Position numbers and translations under genes: made by a program. Shown piece by piece: positions 1 to 8,260 of a DNA stretch of 51,792 nucleotides. The notes below the pieces were generated by a model, which saw only the letters and a program-made list of their open reading frames with translations, made no database searches and was not told the DNA's origin. The stretch covers positions 1-51,792 of the forward strand of contig CACYPS010000015.1 of the NCBI GenBank assembly GCA_902776305.1, written 5' to 3'. Position 1 is the first letter of the stretch. The number at the start of each line of letters is the position of its first letter. This stretch comes from an uncultured Lachnospiraceae bacterium. GTDB lineage: Bacteria; Bacillota; Clostridia; Lachnospirales; Lachnospiraceae.

Positions 1-47
1 CTGTTTTTTTAAAATTCAGCAGGAAAATGTGGGGGAATTTAAAAAAT

Positions 48-88
48 GGAATCTCTGGAAGCCAGTATTTATGCGGCCTAGAGATTCC
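48..88 (+). promoter_or_regulatory. 5' leader hairpin before GH3 gene
   Basis: GGAATCTCT (48-56) is repeated inverted as AGAGATTCC (80-88), a perfect 9-bp stem with a 23-nt loop just before the ribosome site. It may be a leader hairpin, or the terminator of a gene lying before the window. No T-run follows it directly, so its role is unclear. Confidence 0.35.
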
Positions 89-121
89 GAGAGTCTATTA
101 ATTATAAAGGGAGGGAAAGGT

Positions 122-3031
122 ATGCTATCTATTAACATGGATGATGTCATGAACGTCATCTCTTCGATTCAGTCTTATCTGATCGCAGCAGCAGTTCTTC
201 TCGTCGCTTTTATCATCGTTATGATTCTGGCGGGAAAGATTGCCAAGCCTACAAGGGGCAAAGTCAGAGGAGCCGCAGCCATAGCGCTTCTCGCAGGACT
301 CTGTGTCATCGTCAACATGATCTGCACAGGTCCGATGAGCACAATGCTCGACCTGATCAGCGGATCCGGCACGATCACGGACGAGACTTCCGCAGAAGCA
401 CAGGAACTCGCAGTTTCGATCGGTGAGGAAGGTATTGTTCTTCTGAACAACGACGATAACCTGCTTCCGCTCGCAAGCGGCGACAAGCTGAACGTCTTCG
501 GCTGGGCTTCCATAAACCCGATCCTCGGCGGTGCCGGTTCAGGTGCGCTGAATGATGCGTATCCGACAACCGACATTCTCACAAGCCTTGCGGATGCAGG
601 CATTGAGACGAACGCCGAACTGACGTCTTTCTACACAGAGTATAAGGCTGACCGTCCGGTAGTCGGAATGTGGGCACAGGACTGGACACTTCCGGAGCCG
701 AACGTTTCCGCATATACAGATGAACTCATCTCCAATGCAAAGGCATTCTCCGACACGGCTATGATCGTTATCTCCCGTTCCGGCGGCGAAGGTGCTGACC
801 TTCCGGCTGATATGAACGCAGTCGTCGACGGTTCCTATCAGGACGGCACCACCTACACGGCAGGCGTTTATGATGATTCTCTGAATGAAGGAAATGACTG
901 GGATGAAGGCGACCATTATCTGCAGCTCTCCAACAGAGAAGAGGAGATGGTAGACCTTGTATGTGAGAATTTTGACAAGGTTGTTCTTGTCTATAACGGT
1001 GCAAATGCTTTCGAGCTTGGTTTCGTAGAAGACCATCCGCAGATCAAGTCGGTTCTCTGGTCAGCAGGTCAGGGACATGTCGGTATGAAGGCGCTCGGAA
1101 AGATCATGAACGGCGAAGTCAATCCGTCCGGCAAGATGATCGATACATATGTATATGACCTCAAGGCTACGCCGTGGTGGAATAACTTCGGTGATTTTAA
1201 CTACACGAACATGAAAGAGTTCGAGTACACATCCGTGGGCTTCACAGGAACGGAATCCACAGCTGTTCCCGGCTTTGTGAACTATGTGGAAGGCATCTAT
1301 GTTGGTTACAGATTCTATGAGACAGCAGCGGCTGAAGGATTCATAGATTATGATAAGGTCGTACAGTATCCGTTCGGTTACGGTATGTCCTACACAACAT
1401 TTGAGCAGAAGATGGGTGACATCAAGGAATCCAACGGTCAGATCAGTATCGACGTTGAAGTTACAAATACCGGCGATGTTGCAGGCAAGGAAGTAGTAGA
1501 AGTTTACTATAATCCGCCTTATACGAACGGCGGCATCGAGAAGGCTTCCGCAAATCTCATCGGATTTGAGAAGACAAGTCTCCTTGATCCGGGCGCTTCC
1601 GAGACAGTCACTGTTTCCTTTGCAGTGGAAGATATGGCTTCTTATGACTCAAAGGAACTCGGCGGATACGTTCTTGAGCAGGGTGATTACATCATCTCCA
1701 TCAACTCGGATGCTCACAACATCATCGACAGCAAGACGTATACTGTAGCCGAAAGAGTAGATTATGTAGGCGAAGGTAAAAGAGAGAGCGATCTCGTCAC
1801 AGCTACGAACCAGTTCGATTATGCAGAAGGCGATATCGAGTACCTCTCCCGCGCGGACAAGTTCGCGAACTATGACAAAGCAACAGCAGCTCCGGCTTCC
1901 ATGGAGATGTCTGAGGATGCCAAGGCAAGCTTCTACAACATCAGCAACTATCTGACAGCTGAGGCAACCGCTCTCGACGAGGATCCGGATGCCGGTGAGG
2001 TCACAACGGGTGCTTCCAACGGTCTCAAGCTGAAAGACATGGTCGGTCTTGAGAAGGATGATCCGCAGTGGGATACATTCATGGATCAGCTCTCACTGGA
2101 TGACATGAACGCTCTTATTTCACTCGGCGGTTATCAGACGAACTCCGTCGATTCCATCGGCAAGGTCCGCACGAACGACTGTGACGGCCCGGCTTCCATC
2201 AACAACAACTTCACCGGAGTCGGTTCCATCGGCTTCCCGGTAGGCGTTGTGGTCGCAGCGACATGGAACAAGGAACTTGCTCATGCATTCGGCGATTCCA
2301 TCGGCAAGATGGCAAATGAAATGGATGTTTCCGGCTGGTATGCACCGGCTATGAACAATCACAGAACTGCATTTGCAGGACGTAACTTCGAGTATTATTC
2401 TGAAGACGGTCTGCTCTCCGGATGGATCGCAGCAGAAGCTGTCAAGGGCTCTCAGGAGAACGGAGTTTACGCTTACATGAAGCACTTCGCACTGAACGAT
2501 CAGGAACAGAACAGATGCGATATGGTCTGCACATGGTCCAATGAGCAGGCAATCCGTGAGATTTACCTGAAGCCGTTCGAGATGTGCGTTAAGGAAGCAA
2601 ACTGCCTCGCAGTTATGTCCTCCTTCAACTACATCGGCAACCGCTGGGCAGGCGGCAGCAGCTCGCTCTGCAAGACAGTCCTTCGCGATGAGTGGGGATT
2701 CAAAGGATTTGTTGAGACAGACTATTTCGGAGTATACGGATACATGAGCTCCGACCAGGCTATCCGCAACGGCACGGACCTGATGCTTGTCAACTACCCG
2801 ACAGCTACCAACGACGTACAGTTCCGCGACACCAACGGCGCTAAGAAGGCTATGAGAGATGCCGCTAAGAACATCCTCTACGTTGTAGCAAACAGCCGCG
2901 CTTATTATCCGGAGAACCTGAGCGAAGGTATGGCTTCCTGGAAGGTCATGATGTATGTTGCCGACGCTGTAGTGGCGGCGCTCTGCCTCCTGATTGCAGT
3001 GAAGTCCTTCGGAAAGAAGAAGAGTAAATAA
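122..3031 (+). CDS. Membrane-anchored, domain-swapped GH3 beta-glycosidase
   Basis: Glycoside hydrolase family 3, probably a beta-glucosidase or related exo-glycosidase. The ATG at 122 follows GGGAGGGAAAGG at 109-120; an earlier in-frame GTG at 29 has no such site. The protein is 969 residues. Two hydrophobic helices lie near residues 17-39 and 53-72. The usual GH3 C-terminal domain (EEGIVLLNNDDNLLPL) comes first, then a fibronectin-III-like domain (EVVEVYYNPPY), and the (beta/alpha)8 domain comes last with the motifs KHFALNDQE and GFVETDYFG. In the family Asp867 of ETDYFG would be the nucleophile. A final hydrophobic helix and KKKSK tail end the protein. The reversed order is known from Ruminococcus and Butyrivibrio glucosidases. 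Anchors at both ends suggest the enzyme is held at the membrane. The substrate cannot be read from sequence. Confidence 0.88.
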   Translation: MLSINMDDVMNVISSIQSYLIAAAVLLVAFIIVMILAGKIAKPTRGKVRGAAAIALLAGLCVIVNMICTGPMSTMLDLISGSGTITDETSAEAQELAVSIGEEGIVLLNNDDNLLPLASGDKLNVFGWASINPILGGAGSGALNDAYPTTDILTSLADAGIETNAELTSFYTEYKADRPVVGMWAQDWTLPEPNVSAYTDELISNAKAFSDTAMIVISRSGGEGADLPADMNAVVDGSYQDGTTYTAGVYDDSLNEGNDWDEGDHYLQLSNREEEMVDLVCENFDKVVLVYNGANAFELGFVEDHPQIKSVLWSAGQGHVGMKALGKIMNGEVNPSGKMIDTYVYDLKATPWWNNFGDFNYTNMKEFEYTSVGFTGTESTAVPGFVNYVEGIYVGYRFYETAAAEGFIDYDKVVQYPFGYGMSYTTFEQKMGDIKESNGQISIDVEVTNTGDVAGKEVVEVYYNPPYTNGGIEKASANLIGFEKTSLLDPGASETVTVSFAVEDMASYDSKELGGYVLEQGDYIISINSDAHNIIDSKTYTVAERVDYVGEGKRESDLVTATNQFDYAEGDIEYLSRADKFANYDKATAAPASMEMSEDAKASFYNISNYLTAEATALDEDPDAGEVTTGASNGLKLKDMVGLEKDDPQWDTFMDQLSLDDMNALISLGGYQTNSVDSIGKVRTNDCDGPASINNNFTGVGSIGFPVGVVVAATWNKELAHAFGDSIGKMANEMDVSGWYAPAMNNHRTAFAGRNFEYYSEDGLLSGWIAAEAVKGSQENGVYAYMKHFALNDQEQNRCDMVCTWSNEQAIREIYLKPFEMCVKEANCLAVMSSFNYIGNRWAGGSSSLCKTVLRDEWGFKGFVETDYFGVYGYMSSDQAIRNGTDLMLVNYPTATNDVQFRDTNGAKKAMRDAAKNILYVVANSRAYYPENLSEGMASWKVMMYVADAVVAALCLLIAVKSFGKKKSK

Positions 3032-3069
3032 AGCAGGATATGGAAAATGCCCCTGATAAAGGGGAATGG

Positions 3070-3101
3070 AGAGGGATTGCACATGCGCGGTCCCTCTTTT
3101 T
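3070..3101 (+). terminator. Terminator of GH3 gene
   Basis: AGAGGGA (3070-3076) pairs with TCCCTCT (3091-3097), followed by a T-run to 3101. It lies 39 nt after the GH3 stop codon. Confidence 0.75.
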
Positions 3102-3136
3102 GAGTCCAAAGCAGTGCTCTGCTGCTCTTCGGACAT

Positions 3137-3167
3137 AAAAAAGATCCGGCCGTAAGACGACCGGATC
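3137..3167 (-). terminator. Terminator of mscL
   Basis: A 10-bp stem with one mismatch (3143-3152 with 3158-3167) is followed, read on the minus strand, by six T. It lies 17 nt beyond the mscL stop. Confidence 0.8.
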
Positions 3168-3183
3168 AAAATTACTATTCAGT

Positions 3184-3681
3184 TTATTTAGAAGCAAGAA
3201 TTGTCTTTTCACCTGCCGGATCAACAACAGATGTGCAGAATCCGCAGCGTACAGCTTCGATCGGGATCTCGTTCTTGCAGAACGGGCATGTCTTTGTTGT
3301 CGGAGCTTCCGGAGCCGGCTCTTCTTCCTTCTTGGCAATACTTGCTGCTTTGTTGAAGGCTTTGATCATCATGAAGATACAGAATGCTACGATAAGGAAG
3401 TTGATGACTTTCGTGATGAACACACCGTAATTCAGTGTGGATGCACCGGCTTCCTTAGCTGCTGCAAGTGTCGCGTATGTATTGCCGTCGAGAGGGAGGA
3501 ACCAGTTATCGAAGTTGATTCCACCGGTGATCATTGTGATGAGCGGCATGAGGATGTCATCGACGATAGAGCTTACGATGCTTCCGAAAGCGCCGCCGAT
3601 GATAACACCGACTGCCATATCAAGCACATTGCCGCGCATGATAAACTCTTTAAATTCTGCTACAAGGCCTTTCTTTTCCAT
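3184..3681 (-). CDS. mscL: Large-conductance mechanosensitive channel with zinc-ribbon tail
   Basis: MscL releases solutes under sudden osmotic downshift and works as a homopentamer in the cell membrane. The protein opens with the typical MscL start (EFKEFIMRGNVLDMAVGVII), TM1 at about residues 15-45 and TM2 near 88-110. It is 165 residues, longer than the usual 130-150, because a CPFC...CGFC zinc-ribbon-like tail (about residues 132-153) replaces the simple C-terminal helix bundle. The start follows GAGGAGGTAGAAT on the minus strand. It appears to be a single-gene unit with its own terminator. Channel identity is secure; the function of the tail is unknown. Confidence 0.95.
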   Translation of the reverse strand: MEKKGLVAEFKEFIMRGNVLDMAVGVIIGGAFGSIVSSIVDDILMPLITMITGGINFDNWFLPLDGNTYATLAAAKEAGASTLNYGVFITKVINFLIVAFCIFMMIKAFNKAASIAKKEEEPAPEAPTTKTCPFCKNEIPIEAVRCGFCTSVVDPAGEKTILASK

Positions 3682-3936
3682 ATTCTACCTCCTCATTATG
3701 AAAATGCTTTGGGCACATGGTACCCTGATTTTTCCCGGAATTCCCGATCATGAAATTTGTTCGGATTTCCAAAGAAATGACCTCGGCAAAAAACTGCCAT
3801 ATATCATTTAAGCACGAAACTATGCGCAAGACAATAAAAAGTTTAGAATTCTACAATCTTGCCAAATATTACTGTGCAAGTTCGAATTTGTCATTATCGT
3901 ATAGGAAAGTGACATTCAGCTCGTGAGGTTCAGGAA
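3682..3936. other. Intergenic, dtd-mscL
   Basis: AT-rich stretch of 255 nt between the dtd stop and the mscL start. It should hold the mscL promoter on the minus strand, but no convincing -35/-10 pair was found. A short hairpin GGCA-N6-TGCC lies near 3784-3797. No gene is seen. Confidence 0.5.
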
Positions 3937-4398
3937 TCAGCTGCGTTTGCGCAGAAGCTCTTCCGAGTCCAGAATTACGGTAAACGGTCCTTCATTGACG
4001 AGAGAGACCTTCATGTAAGCGCCGAAGACGCCCTCCTGTGCGTCAGGGAACTGCTCGCGGACTTTGGCCAGGATATACTTATAGAGCTTTTCCGCGTGGT
4101 CCGGAGCGCCTGCTTTAATGAAGGAGGGGCGATTGCCCTTGCGGCAGTCCGCGTACAGAGTGAACTGGGAGATGATCAGCAGGTTGCCTCCGACGGTCTC
4201 CAGATTCAGGTTGGTCTTACCCTCGGAATCCTCGAAGACGCGCAGTCCCAGCATTTTTTTGACCATGGCGTCAGCGGTTTTTTCGTCGTCTTCATCTGAG
4301 ACGCCTACGAGTACCAGGAAACCTTTTCCGATCTTTCCCACAGTTTTTTCGTCAACATCGACCTGTGCGCTGCTGACACATTGTATTACAAATCTCAT
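3937..4398 (-). CDS. dtd: D-aminoacyl-tRNA deacylase
   Basis: Dtd hydrolyses D-aminoacyl-tRNAs (and Gly-tRNA(Ala)) in the cytosol, protecting translation from wrongly charged amino acids. The 153-residue protein starts MRFVIQCVSSAQV and carries the two family motifs that form the active site across the dimer: SQFTLYAD and NEGPFTVILDS (Gly-Pro motif). The start at 4398 was chosen because GGAGG (4403-4408) sits just ahead; an upstream in-frame ATG at 4431 lacks a site. Monocistronic in appearance. Three tandem hairpin repeats lie directly upstream. Confidence 0.95.
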   Translation of the reverse strand: MRFVIQCVSSAQVDVDEKTVGKIGKGFLVLVGVSDEDDEKTADAMVKKMLGLRVFEDSEGKTNLNLETVGGNLLIISQFTLYADCRKGNRPSFIKAGAPDHAEKLYKYILAKVREQFPDAQEGVFGAYMKVSLVNEGPFTVILDSEELLRKRS

Positions 4399-4432
4399 TT
4401 TTACCTCCATAAAAGTTATGCCTGACGTCACG

Positions 4433-4545
4433 GTGCGAAGCAGAAGGAAAATTTCAGCACGTACACCATTAAGGTGCGAGCAAAAGGAAATTTAGCACGC
4501 ACTCCATTAAAGTGCGAAACAGAAGAAAAAATCGCAGCCCGCACT
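4433..4545. repeat. Three tandem ~40-bp hairpin repeats
   Basis: Units begin with GTGCGA at 4433, 4474 and 4512 (41, 38 and about 34 nt). Each contains an A-rich middle (GAAGGAAAATTT-like) and ends in CGCAC or CGTAC, so each can fold as a 5-bp GTGCG/CGCAC hairpin. They lie 35-147 nt before the dtd start. Confidence 0.6.
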
Positions 4546-4602
4546 TTCAGGCCAACCCATTTTATTGTATAATGTTTCTACGTTCTTCCGGTTCCGAAAG
4601 AG

Positions 4603-4624
4603 TATCCCGGCATGTGCCGGGGTA
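4603..4624. repeat. GC-rich hairpin after yfcE
   Basis: TATCCCGGC-ATGT-GCCGGGGTA forms a 9-bp stem with one wobble pair. There is no T-run on either side, so it is not a clear terminator. It lies between yfcE and dtd. Confidence 0.4.
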
Positions 4625-4691
4625 TGGCCGGCATTTAGTGCGAATATATTGAGGAAAATGCTAAAATTGCGCGGCCGCCGGAAGATTTCTT

Positions 4692-5297
4692 TTACTGCTT
4701 AGCGGCATTATCTGATTCGGATTTTATTCTTTCGCTTAAAGTCCGAATATTTTTATTTCTCTTGTGATAAGTTGTCCCGTCTGTCACGTCCTTCCAGTAG
4801 AAATCGCCTTTTTCCCAGACCATATAACTATGACGGCTTCCGTTCTTGGGAATGGAAGTTGAGCCCGGATTCATATAAAGAAAATCCTCATGCCATGTGC
4901 AGGCCGGAATGTGGGTATGGCCGCAGAGCAGGATATCCCCGGGTCTGTGCGGCGGCGGAGCTGCCTCACCGGCGTGATGTCCGTGTGTCGCGTAGACGGT
5001 TTCGTCACCGAGGAGAAAGACCGCATACTCAGCCATTATGGGGAAATCCAGGACCATCTGGTCGACTTCCGTGTCGCAGTTGCCGCGTACGCACAAAAAA
5101 TAGTCCTTGAGGGGGTTCAGCATATCGATTATTTTTTTCGGATCATAGTCACGCGGAAGATCATTGCGAGGTCCGTGGTAGAGTATGTCGCCGAGAAGGA
5201 TGATTCGTTCGGGTTTTTCCTCTGCGATGCGTTCGCACAGACGCTCACAGTAATATGCGGAGCCGTGTATATCAGATGCAATTAATAATTTATCCAT
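4692..5297 (-). CDS. yfcE: YfcE-type phosphodiesterase (metallophosphoesterase)
   Basis: Calcineurin-like metallophosphoesterase of the YfcE group, a cytosolic two-metal enzyme acting on phosphodiesters; the natural substrate is not known. The motifs follow in order: ASDIHG (residues 6-11), LLGDILYHGPRND, RGNCD, ATHGHH and CGHTHIP, which together supply the metal-binding Asp, Asn and His residues. The start at 5297 has AAGGAGATTT ahead of it. The frame stays open upstream to 5459, but that extension has no ribosome site and overlaps the leader element at 5349-5393. The protein is 201 residues, close to E. coli YfcE (about 184). Confidence 0.88.
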   Translation of the reverse strand: MDKLLIASDIHGSAYYCERLCERIAEEKPERIILLGDILYHGPRNDLPRDYDPKKIIDMLNPLKDYFLCVRGNCDTEVDQMVLDFPIMAEYAVFLLGDETVYATHGHHAGEAAPPPHRPGDILLCGHTHIPACTWHEDFLYMNPGSTSIPKNGSRHSYMVWEKGDFYWKDVTDGTTYHKRNKNIRTLSERIKSESDNAAKQ

Positions 5298-5348
5298 AAT
5301 AAATCTCCTTGTCTGTGATTTACATAACGACTGAGACGCCATTTCCAC

Positions 5349-5393
5349 TCGGGCAGGCTCGGTGTCAGAATGATATTTTGCAACTGTAATCAT
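5349..5393 (-). promoter_or_regulatory. Dispersed leader element, copy 1 (before yfcE)
   Basis: On the minus strand it starts ATGATTACAGT and contains ACACCGAGC followed by TGCCCGA. A close copy lies at 30672-30717, also in the same orientation and 38-52 nt before the start codon of another minus-strand gene (plsC). The core CGGGC-AG-GCTCG is an imperfect palindrome. Confidence 0.55.
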
Positions 5394-5459
5394 ATCATAC
5401 CATGTTTGGACGTATGGGACAGTCGATATTTGCTTTATAGGGTATTTTTTATTCTTCAT

Positions 5460-5711
5460 CGCGCAATATTTGTGACGTGAGCCTATGATACGCGCGGAAG
5501 GTGTAATTTGGCTTCATCGGAAACTTCTGTGATGTTTGAGGTCGGTGACACTCATTTCGGACATTGGACCTCGTGACTTGCTAAAAGATGCGAACACTGC
5601 TATTATATCTCAGTGTGAGATGACCTCCGCCCTATAGGCGGTGGCAACAAAATAGTCTCAGTGGGATATGAAATAAGAAGTAAAGTGGCGAGAATATCGC
5701 CGGAGGTGTAC
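5460..5711. other. Intergenic, yfcE to sigma-like gene
   Basis: Divergent gap. It holds two small inverted repeats, ATCTCA-GTG-TGAGAT (5607-5621) and CCGCC-CTATA-GGCGG (5627-5641), ahead of the sigma-like gene. These may be leader hairpins or operators. No clear promoter was assigned. Confidence 0.4.
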
Positions 5712-6203
5712 ATGAACGAAAGACAGAAAGCCGATCTGGCTGAAAAATATATGCCGCTTGCCATGAGGATTGCCGCGGAGATGGATGACGGTGCGATTCC
5801 GCTTGAAGACCTTACGCAGGAAGCCTTTGTGGGGCTTGTAGCCGGCCTGAACATCATCGCTCAGTATGAGGAAAGGGTGAAGGAAAATATGATAGCACAG
5901 TCTCTTGAACGGGCTATCAGAGAGCAGATCAGCATCGCGCAGGAAGAGCAGCGTGCACTCGCGAAACGGGATGACCAGCTCCTTGTTCAGGTGGAACTCC
6001 TGAACCGCAGCATCAACTCACTCACAGAGACGATCGGGACGAAGCCTACGATCGATGAGGTCGCAAATGACATGGGCATCTCTCAGGAAACCGTCATTGA
6101 GATATTAAAACTCATGGGAGAAACTTTGCCGGAGGGTGAGGCCTACAAGGAGAATCGAGAGTACTGGGCCGATAACCCGGCGCTGCGGAAATTTATGGAG
6201 TAA
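5712..6203 (+). CDS. Truncated sigma-70-like protein
   Basis: A 163-residue protein resembling the middle of sigma-70 factors. Residues 10-45 (KYMPLAMRIAAEM, PLEDLTQEAFVGLV) match region 2.1-2.2. RAIREQISIAQEEQR resembles the end of region 2, and residues 110-140 (TETIGTKPTIDEVANDMGIS) match region 3. Region 4, which reads the -35 box, is missing, and most of region 2.3-2.4 is short. The start follows CGGAGGTGTAC. It stands alone between hairpins. It could be a small regulator that binds RNA polymerase or a decayed sigma factor; the open frame and strong ribosome site favour a real protein. Function is not known. Confidence 0.7.
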   Translation: MNERQKADLAEKYMPLAMRIAAEMDDGAIPLEDLTQEAFVGLVAGLNIIAQYEERVKENMIAQSLERAIREQISIAQEEQRALAKRDDQLLVQVELLNRSINSLTETIGTKPTIDEVANDMGISQETVIEILKLMGETLPEGEAYKENREYWADNPALRKFME

Positions 6204-6222
6204 ACCGGTTCTTCGGTTGATT

Positions 6223-6303
6223 AGCAGATGGATGCTGTCAGAGAAAATCAGCAGATGGATGCTGTCAGGGATGATCAGCGGAGGTCTGCTTTCAGCAGTG
6301 AAT
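6223..6303. repeat. 27-bp tandem repeat, three units
   Basis: AGCAGATGGATGCTGTCAG occurs exactly at 6223-6241 and 6250-6268, with a third, weaker unit from 6277. The period is 27 bp. It starts 20 nt after the sigma-like stop codon. Confidence 0.75.
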
Positions 6304-6328
6304 TGAATAAAGATTTTCGGACATAAGA

Positions 6329-6359
6329 ACGGGACTGTCATCTGATGTGACAGTCCCGT
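6329..6359. terminator. Strong hairpin, probable terminator
   Basis: ACGGGACTGTCA (6329-6340) pairs perfectly with TGACAGTCCCGT (6348-6359) over a 7-nt loop. The following GTTCTATT is only weakly T-rich. It lies between the sigma-like gene and the convergent GH13 gene. Confidence 0.6.
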
Positions 6360-6397
6360 GTTCTATTCATGCCTGACAGGTCATCTCGAAGTTGATA

Positions 6398-6467
6398 TTC
6401 AGATATGCCTCAGAGTTCTTGGGGCTACATGAGCGGTGCTCATGTGCCTTTTACTGCTTACGTCTGC
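6398..6467 (-). ncRNA. Dispersed 70-nt 3' element, copy 1
   Basis: Read on the minus strand, this begins 15 nt after the GH13 stop codon and aligns without gaps to 15442-15511, which follows the DUF624 stop, with 46 of 70 bases identical by hand count. It contains a perfect hairpin ACATGAGC-N3-GCTCATGT (6427-6445); read on the plus strand that hairpin is followed by GCCTTTT, as in a terminator. A structured 3' RNA or a small repeat family is inferred. Confidence 0.45.
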
Positions 6468-6482
6468 GATACGATTATCGTG

Positions 6483-8156
6483 TCATTTCATCTCCAGAAC
6501 CACAGCCTGATAGCCGTCGAGCGTAATTTCAGTCTCTGTGAACGAAGGATCGGAGGTATTGGTCAGGACTACCTTTTTGACACTTCCGGGAAGCGGCAGC
6601 TTCTGAGGTTCATTCTGGTAGTTGGCCATGATCAGAAGGGTCTGATCCTTGGTCTTTCGGTAATATGCCATGACATTATGCATATCCTCAAGATACGGAG
6701 TAAGGTCTCCGTGAACGAGCGTTTCCGCATATTCTTCGCTCTTTCTCAGGCAGATCAGCGACCGGTAATAGTTAAATACCGAGTCAGCATCGTCTTTCTC
6801 ATCCGCCAGATTGATTTCAGTGTAATTCGGATTTACGCGGAGCCACGGCGTTCCCGTTGTGAAGCCTGCATTTTCCGAGGAATCCCACTGGAAAGGCGTC
6901 CTTGCGTTGTCGCGCCCGTATTTTTCGATCATATGAAGCGCGTCCGCGTCTGAAACGCCCTGTGCCCGGGCTACCTTGTAGGAATCGATGGAAGAGATAT
7001 CGTCCACTTCCTCGATGGAAGAGATTTTCAGATTCTCCATACCCAGTTCCTGACCCTGATAGATCCAGGGAAGACCTTTGATCAGGAAGTAAACGGTAGC
7101 CAGCATCTTTTTTGATACGACGGACTGGTCTCCCTCCGGGATATAACGGCATACGCCGCGGGGCTCATCATGGTTCTCGATAATATTTGAGACAAAGCCG
7201 ACCTTGTTGAATTTTTCCTGAGCGGTGAAAACACAGGATTTATAGTCGTCCGGCGTGATATCCACATTTTCCTGCCAGCCATTCCTGCTCTGTCCGAATA
7301 TTGTCTCGGCGAAGTCGAACATGGAGCTGAAGTAGCCGTTGTCACCGATGAACTCCGGCAGTTCTTCATCTTTCTGGTTGAATACCTCACCTACGGTAAA
7401 AGCGTTGTGCGGCTTAAAGCATCTGTCACGCATCTCACCGAGGAAGTCGCCGATTCCTATGGCGTCTTCGAGCATCCGTGTGCAGGACGCCATGTTGTCA
7501 TCACGGTCTGCCGGATAGTTCCTGAACGGCAGGGCCTTTTTGATGTTTATAATGGCGTCGAGACGGAAACCGTCAAGCCCCCTGTCGAGCCACCAGTTGA
7601 TCATTTTGTAAACGTCTTCGCGAAGCTCCGGATTTTCCCAGTTGAGGTCCGGCTGCTTTTTATGGAAGAGATGGAGATAATATATATCGTCGTGTCCCGG
7701 AAGCTTGTCCCATACCGAGCCACCGAAGTACGATCTCCAGTTGCAGAGAGTCGAAGGATCATCCGTGCGTTCCAGATAAAAATACTTGCCGTATTTGCCG
7801 TCCGGATCCTCCGCAGCTTTCCGGAACCATTCATGCTCGTCGGAGCAGTGGTTGATTACCAGGTCCATCAGGATATACATATCCCGTTTATGGGCTTCTC
7901 TAAGAAGTTCGTCCATGTCATTCATTGTGCCGAACCTTGGGTCAATATTATAGTAATCCGCGATGTCATATCCCTGATCTGCGAGAGGAGAGACGTAAAT
8001 CGGGCTCAGCCAGACGATATCAACGCCCAGATCCCTGAGATAATCCAGTTTGCTGATGATGCCCTGCAGGTCACCGATACCGTCGCCGTCGCTGTCGCAG
8101 AAGCTTTTCGGATAAATCTGATATGCTACTTTTTCATTCCACCATTGTCTTATCAT
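6483..8156 (-). CDS. GH13 alpha-glucosidase (oligo-1,6-glucosidase type)
   Basis: Cytosolic GH13 enzyme of 557 residues, the size of oligo-1,6- and alpha-glucosidases, releasing glucose from short alpha-glucosides. Family motifs: DLVINHCSDEH, QPDLNWENPE, GFRLDAI (nucleophile Asp), FTVGEVFNQ (acid/base Glu) and IENHDEP (transition-state Asp). The ATG at 8156 follows GAGGGATAGTAAG. It is the last gene of a minus-strand set after GH13-2 and AraC, 104 nt beyond the AraC stop. It differs clearly from the second GH13 enzyme around the catalytic motifs, so the two probably split substrates. Linkage preference (alpha-1,6, -1,4 or -1,2) is not decided by sequence. Confidence 0.92.
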   Translation of the reverse strand: MIRQWWNEKVAYQIYPKSFCDSDGDGIGDLQGIISKLDYLRDLGVDIVWLSPIYVSPLADQGYDIADYYNIDPRFGTMNDMDELLREAHKRDMYILMDLVINHCSDEHEWFRKAAEDPDGKYGKYFYLERTDDPSTLCNWRSYFGGSVWDKLPGHDDIYYLHLFHKKQPDLNWENPELREDVYKMINWWLDRGLDGFRLDAIINIKKALPFRNYPADRDDNMASCTRMLEDAIGIGDFLGEMRDRCFKPHNAFTVGEVFNQKDEELPEFIGDNGYFSSMFDFAETIFGQSRNGWQENVDITPDDYKSCVFTAQEKFNKVGFVSNIIENHDEPRGVCRYIPEGDQSVVSKKMLATVYFLIKGLPWIYQGQELGMENLKISSIEEVDDISSIDSYKVARAQGVSDADALHMIEKYGRDNARTPFQWDSSENAGFTTGTPWLRVNPNYTEINLADEKDDADSVFNYYRSLICLRKSEEYAETLVHGDLTPYLEDMHNVMAYYRKTKDQTLLIMANYQNEPQKLPLPGSVKKVVLTNTSDPSFTETEITLDGYQAVVLEMK

Positions 8157-8260
8157 CTTACTATCCCTCTTGTGATATGTCTAATCCCCGGATATTCAGG
8201 GTCCGGTCTTATTCCTTTAGTTAATAATATTATGTGTTTATTCTTTATATAGGGCGAACA

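Noticed and set aside
29-121. GTG start at 29 for the GH3 gene
   Set aside because: It would add 31 residues across a leader hairpin; the ATG at 122 has a strong ribosome site and starts the membrane helix region.
2120-3169. Long minus-strand reading frame opposite the GH3 gene
   Set aside because: It mirrors the GH3 coding frame; no family resemblance and no ribosome site. Shadow frame.
4560-4575. Plus-strand TATAAT upstream of the yfcE 3' end
   Set aside because: It points into the antisense of yfcE with no gene to drive and no -35 box.
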